From positions 455 to 16,681 of the forward strand of contig PFAQ01000040.1 in assembly GCA_002778645.1 (NCBI GenBank): DNA of 16,227 nt, read 5' to 3'. The number at the start of each line of letters is the position of its first letter. Position 1 is the stretch's first letter. The translations under genes were made by a program, and so were the position numbers. Shown piece by piece: positions 13,442-16,227 of the stretch. Source of the DNA: Candidatus Falkowbacteria bacterium CG10_big_fil_rev_8_21_14_0_10_39_9. Lineage in GTDB: Bacteria > Patescibacteriota > Patescibacteriia > Patescibacteriales > UBA12465. Below the pieces are notes generated by a model, which was given only the letters and a program-made list of their open reading frames with translations, was not told the origin of the DNA and made no database searches.

Positions 13442-14821
13442 TTAAAATTTTAAACTTTTTTCTTCAAATTCCCAAGTAGCTATTCCCAACACCAACCAGA
13501 AGAAGAAAATACCAAAATGTAAGCTCCAAAGCCAATGATCAATCATGGCCATCATCAGGAGGGCAAAAATTAGAGCCAGTGGAACGCTGTTGTGTCTAAA
13601 ATTAGTCATCTTACCCCAAATAATAATTCCTAAAAATACCAACAACAGCAACCCTCCCAATATTCCAATTTCGGCTGTCACCAACAAGAAAACATTATGG
13701 ACCGGTTGATAGAAATAACTCTGGAAATATGGCTCTCTAGCATATAAACTTAAATAATAATTACCTATACCCCAACCAGAAATTGGCCGAGCCATAATAC
13801 TTTGGAATGAATCGACATAACCACCAATTCTCTCTTGATTGGAAATCTGATTCAAGCGCGAATCATTAAATAGACGGAAATCAACCACACTAAAAAGCAT
13901 AGAGCCGATAACAATAAACAGAAAACTAAAGCCCAGAATAAAACCACAATCCAGCGACCGGGGATCCATTCTGCTTTTTAGAGAACAGCGGATGGAAGAC
14001 GATAGAACAATCATAATTCCGACTAAAGCTGCCAAGTAGGCTGCTCGAGAAAAAGTAAATAGCAGGGCGATACCCAGGAAGAAAAGCAAGAAATAATTAA
14101 CGGCTACAAACAAGCGCTGATTTGGCTCTTTGATTTGCCACTTATTTCTATTAACCAGCAAGCCAACCAAAATGATCATGCCCACCGCCAAGATTCCACC
14201 TAAAATATTAGGGTGATCCAGCCCGCCATAAGACCTCAACCATCTAACCAGAAGTCCTTGACGACTATAAGCCTCCACCACTGAAACACCGGAAACAGCT
14301 GGATTATGAAATGATAGTCCCAAAAACTTATTGGCAAAAGTGGATTGAGTAAAAAATTGATAAAGGGCTAAAACGGCTTGCAGAAATATTCCGGCGAGTA
14401 AGCTGTAAATCAGCTTCAAACGATCAAAAAATCTACCTTGTTTCATTAACCAAAAAATAGTAATACCGGCTAGAAATAAAATATACTTATAAATCGCTAG
14501 TAAACAATAAGGAGCAAAGAAAATAGAGGCAAAAACCACTAGCTCTAAAATCACTAGCGTGATTAGAGCATAATCATTCTTGATTTGAGGTGAAAACCAA
14601 ACAAAATTTAGAAGTTTTTTAGTTTGAGGCAATAAAAGATTAATCAACAAGAACGACAAAAGTAGCACCAAAATAATGTCCGTTACATAGAGACTAATCG
14701 TGCCATACTCCAAATAACCGAAGTTAACCACCCCCGGACGAATAAATAGTCGCGTCTGAAGAGGTAAAAGAAAGGCGAGCATAGAGAAAAATACTTCCCC
14801 CAACTTTTTAAAATAGCTCAT
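13442..14821 (-). CDS. O-antigen ligase / Wzy polymerase-like membrane protein
   Basis: A 459-residue inner-membrane protein with about ten to twelve hydrophobic helices. The Wzy_C/O-antigen-ligase features are visible: GGLDHPN (199-205), a helix ending in FTFSRAAY (255-262), a periplasmic stretch with RPISGWGIGNY (345-355), then HNVFLLVTAEIGILGG (375-390). Such proteins polymerise or ligate surface glycans from lipid-linked precursors. The substrate cannot be told, and in a cell without lipopolysaccharide it would act on another surface polymer. The ATG follows the previous gene's stop by one base (TAATATG). No glycosyltransferase lies in the window. Confidence 0.85.
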   Translation of the reverse strand: MSYFKKLGEVFFSMLAFLLPLQTRLFIRPGVVNFGYLEYGTISLYVTDIILVLLLSFLLINLLLPQTKKLLNFVWFSPQIKNDYALITLVILELVVFASIFFAPYCLLAIYKYILFLAGITIFWLMKQGRFFDRLKLIYSLLAGIFLQAVLALYQFFTQSTFANKFLGLSFHNPAVSGVSVVEAYSRQGLLVRWLRSYGGLDHPNILGGILAVGMIILVGLLVNRNKWQIKEPNQRLFVAVNYFLLFFLGIALLFTFSRAAYLAALVGIMIVLSSSIRCSLKSRMDPRSLDCGFILGFSFLFIVIGSMLFSVVDFRLFNDSRLNQISNQERIGGYVDSFQSIMARPISGWGIGNYYLSLYAREPYFQSYFYQPVHNVFLLVTAEIGILGGLLLLVFLGIIIWGKMTNFRHNSVPLALIFALLMMAMIDHWLWSLHFGIFFFWLVLGIATWEFEEKSLKF

Positions 14822-14822
14822 A

Positions 14823-15743
14823 TTATTTTCGTAGTATTTGATCTAGGCGCTCAGAAAATTTATCTAAAAATTCTCGGCGTCTGTCGACCAAATATAATTT
14901 AATTATTTTGTCATTTACTCGTACCCGAGTATCAATATTAACCAGATTCTTTAGAGCCCCAGGCATAATCTTTAATTGCCAAGCGAAAGTTTTTCGTTCC
15001 CATCTATCTAACCAACTAGAAAAGGACCAAATTCTATAACCAGCTCTTCGGCTGGAAGCGGAAGACTTAAGCCGTAATTCCTGCCAATTAGGCAAACAGG
15101 CCTTCAGCCAATTGTTTTCACTTATCAGCTTAGCATAAGTTTGATCTCTGTCATAAAGTGGTACCAATCCGACCAACCAATAGTTGAAATATAAATCTTC
15201 GGAGCTCAATTTCAAATTCTCCAGATTAAGGGCATCAGAGCTAGCATAAAAACTCAAACAAATTCTGTTCCGCTTAGTCTCTCTGGTAGGACGCCACCCT
15301 AAAATCTTAGCTAGTCCCGCGCAAAACAATCTAGTTAGCCACAAACGCCGTGGCGCAGTAATGATAAATAGATCGATATCACTACCATCACGTAGATTGT
15401 GTGACCCAATTATATTGGCGACTGCTATCATTTTAACAAAAGGAATCAAGCTAAATAATCTCACGGCGCGCTCAGCCAATTTAAATTTAGCCGAACTAAA
15501 ATGATAGCGTTTTTGTCGTTCCTCTAAAATATTAGAGCGAGAACCCAGAAAATAGAAACCATTGGCGCTCTCAATCCCCTTCAAGCCAATTGTCAAAATT
15601 TCTTTAACCTCCAACAAAGTTGCCGAACGATCTAAATACTGCCAGATTTCATAGGGCGAGAGCGGACAATCAAACAAATCAAAAAAAACAATTGCTCTGA
15701 CAATTGCTTCTTTTACGTCTTGTAGTTGACGATTTTGTTCCAT
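14823..15743 (-). CDS. Nucleotidyltransferase-fold protein with N-terminal winged-helix-like region
   Basis: A 306-residue protein. The centre has the Pol-beta-superfamily signature GS (113-114) then SDIDLFII with D122 and D124, the pair that binds metal in minimal nucleotidyltransferases. I do not see a clear third acidic residue. Residues about 10-70 look like a small winged helix (IVFFDLFDCPLSPYEIWQYL, then a predicted beta wing GFYFLG). The basic C-terminal part (about 225-306) is unassigned. The function is not known; it could modify a sugar, nucleotide or protein. It sits between rmuC (7-nt gap) and the O-antigen-ligase gene (1-nt gap), so all three are co-transcribed. A link to surface polysaccharide is only suggested by position. 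Confidence 0.7.
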   Translation of the reverse strand: MEQNRQLQDVKEAIVRAIVFFDLFDCPLSPYEIWQYLDRSATLLEVKEILTIGLKGIESANGFYFLGSRSNILEERQKRYHFSSAKFKLAERAVRLFSLIPFVKMIAVANIIGSHNLRDGSDIDLFIITAPRRLWLTRLFCAGLAKILGWRPTRETKRNRICLSFYASSDALNLENLKLSSEDLYFNYWLVGLVPLYDRDQTYAKLISENNWLKACLPNWQELRLKSSASSRRAGYRIWSFSSWLDRWERKTFAWQLKIMPGALKNLVNIDTRVRVNDKIIKLYLVDRRREFLDKFSERLDQILRK

Positions 15744-15750
15744 ATAAAAT

Positions 15751-16227
15751 TTAATCTAATTTAGGTCTATCAATCAGAAACGCTTCTACCTGACGTTCAC
15801 CGCCAGCGATTTTAATAACATCTTTATCGATCTTTTCAAACTCTTTATAAGCATCATTATAGCAATTAACTGAGGTGCTAATATTCTTACCCAATTTTTT
15901 TAAAAGCTCATCATAATTCAAAATATGCTTGCCTAATTTCTCCACATTAATCTTAATCTCTTTAGCGCTTTCCTCAATTTGCATCGCGCGCAAGCCTTGC
16001 AAGACGGTTTGTAGATAAGCCAGGAAGGAAGTCGGGGAAACAATAATCACCTTTTTATCCCGAAAAGCATATTCAATTAAATCGCGCGTATTAACCTGAA
16101 CAGCACCCACCTTGTTAATCAATAAATCATAGTAAATTGCTTCCGAAGGGATAAACATAAAGGCAAAATCCATGGTCTTTTCGGCGGGTTTAATATACTT
16201 GGAGGTCTCGTCAATTCTAGTTTTTAA
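15751..16227 (-). CDS. rmuC: RmuC family protein, 3' part (5' end outside window)
   Basis: The frame stays open to the right edge, so the ATG at 16171-16173 is an internal Met and 158 residues of the C-terminal part are seen. The segment KPAEKTMDFAFMFIPSEAIYYDLL, then VIIVSPTSFLAYLQTVLQGLRAMQIEESAKEI, matches the RmuC core (DUF/PF02646), a restriction-endonuclease-like fold linked to limiting rearrangements between inverted repeats. The helical tail includes GKHILNYDELLKKLGKNISTSVNCYNDAYKEF. The N-terminal coiled coil and membrane anchor usual in RmuC would lie upstream. It is the first visible gene of the minus-strand unit with the nucleotidyltransferase and O-antigen ligase. Confidence 0.88.
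   Translation of the reverse strand, partial: LKTRIDETSKYIKPAEKTMDFAFMFIPSEAIYYDLLINKVGAVQVNTRDLIEYAFRDKKVIIVSPTSFLAYLQTVLQGLRAMQIEESAKEIKINVEKLGKHILNYDELLKKLGKNISTSVNCYNDAYKEFEKIDKDVIKIAGGERQVEAFLIDRPKLD

Noticed and set aside
16171..16173. True rmuC start at this ATG
   Set aside because: The 18 codons upstream to the window edge are open and read as conserved RmuC (ending KPAEKT before MDFAFMF), so the gene begins outside the window.
1..16227. CRISPR array, insertion sequence or prophage
   Set aside because: No direct repeat array, transposase, terminal inverted repeats or phage genes were seen; the only mobile element recognised is the intein.

Overview
The window is AT-rich bacterial DNA. 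It looks like a Candidate Phyla Radiation (Patescibacteria) genome or a close relative. The evidence is a type IV secretion pilin-like protein of the kind common in that group, an ACT-less Rel, a UvrD-like helicase-nuclease carrying an intein, a divergent HisRS with an N-terminal extension, a short RadC, and compact genes with few Shine-Dalgarno sites. The phylum call is inference; there is no rRNA or tRNA gene here to test it. Stop codons are standard.

Layout: (1) 1-653, minus: the N-terminal 217 codons of a two-TM pilin-like protein with a cysteine-rich C-terminal region running off the left edge. It is divergent from rel, and two promoters overlap in the gap. (2) 774-2246, plus: bifunctional-type (p)ppGpp synthetase/hydrolase (HD, synthetase, TGS), closed by a perfect bidirectional terminator. 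(3) 4480 to 2297, minus: lepB, hisS, rpsU. (4) 12017 to 4596, minus: M16 zinc peptidase, intein-bearing UvrD-type helicase/PD-(D/E)XK nuclease, ruvB, queA, with gaps or overlaps of 3 nt, 38 nt and 8 nt. (5) 12101-13052, plus: a radC gene interrupted by one in-frame TAA, then a coupled 75-residue orphan, closed by a second strong terminator. (6) 16227 to 13086, minus: 3' part of rmuC, a nucleotidyltransferase-fold protein, an O-antigen ligase/polymerase-like membrane protein, and a 104-residue orphan with a strong Shine-Dalgarno.

DNA repair and recombination recur: helicase-nuclease, RuvB, RadC remnant and RmuC. Surface and export functions are the pilin, signal peptidase I and O-antigen ligase. 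Translation is represented by HisRS, bS21 and QueA, and stress control by Rel.

The most notable item is the intein (8799-9881). It splits helicase motif III and carries a GIY-YIG-like nuclease domain of the K/R-I-G type rather than an obvious LAGLIDADG domain. Next are the single-codon interruption of radC, the cysteine-rich pilin extension, substitutions at normally invariant HisRS active-site positions, and a Shine-Dalgarno pattern in which rpsU is one of only two genes with a strong site. I saw no CRISPR array, tRNA, rRNA or insertion sequence. No stretch over 300 bases lacks a gene.
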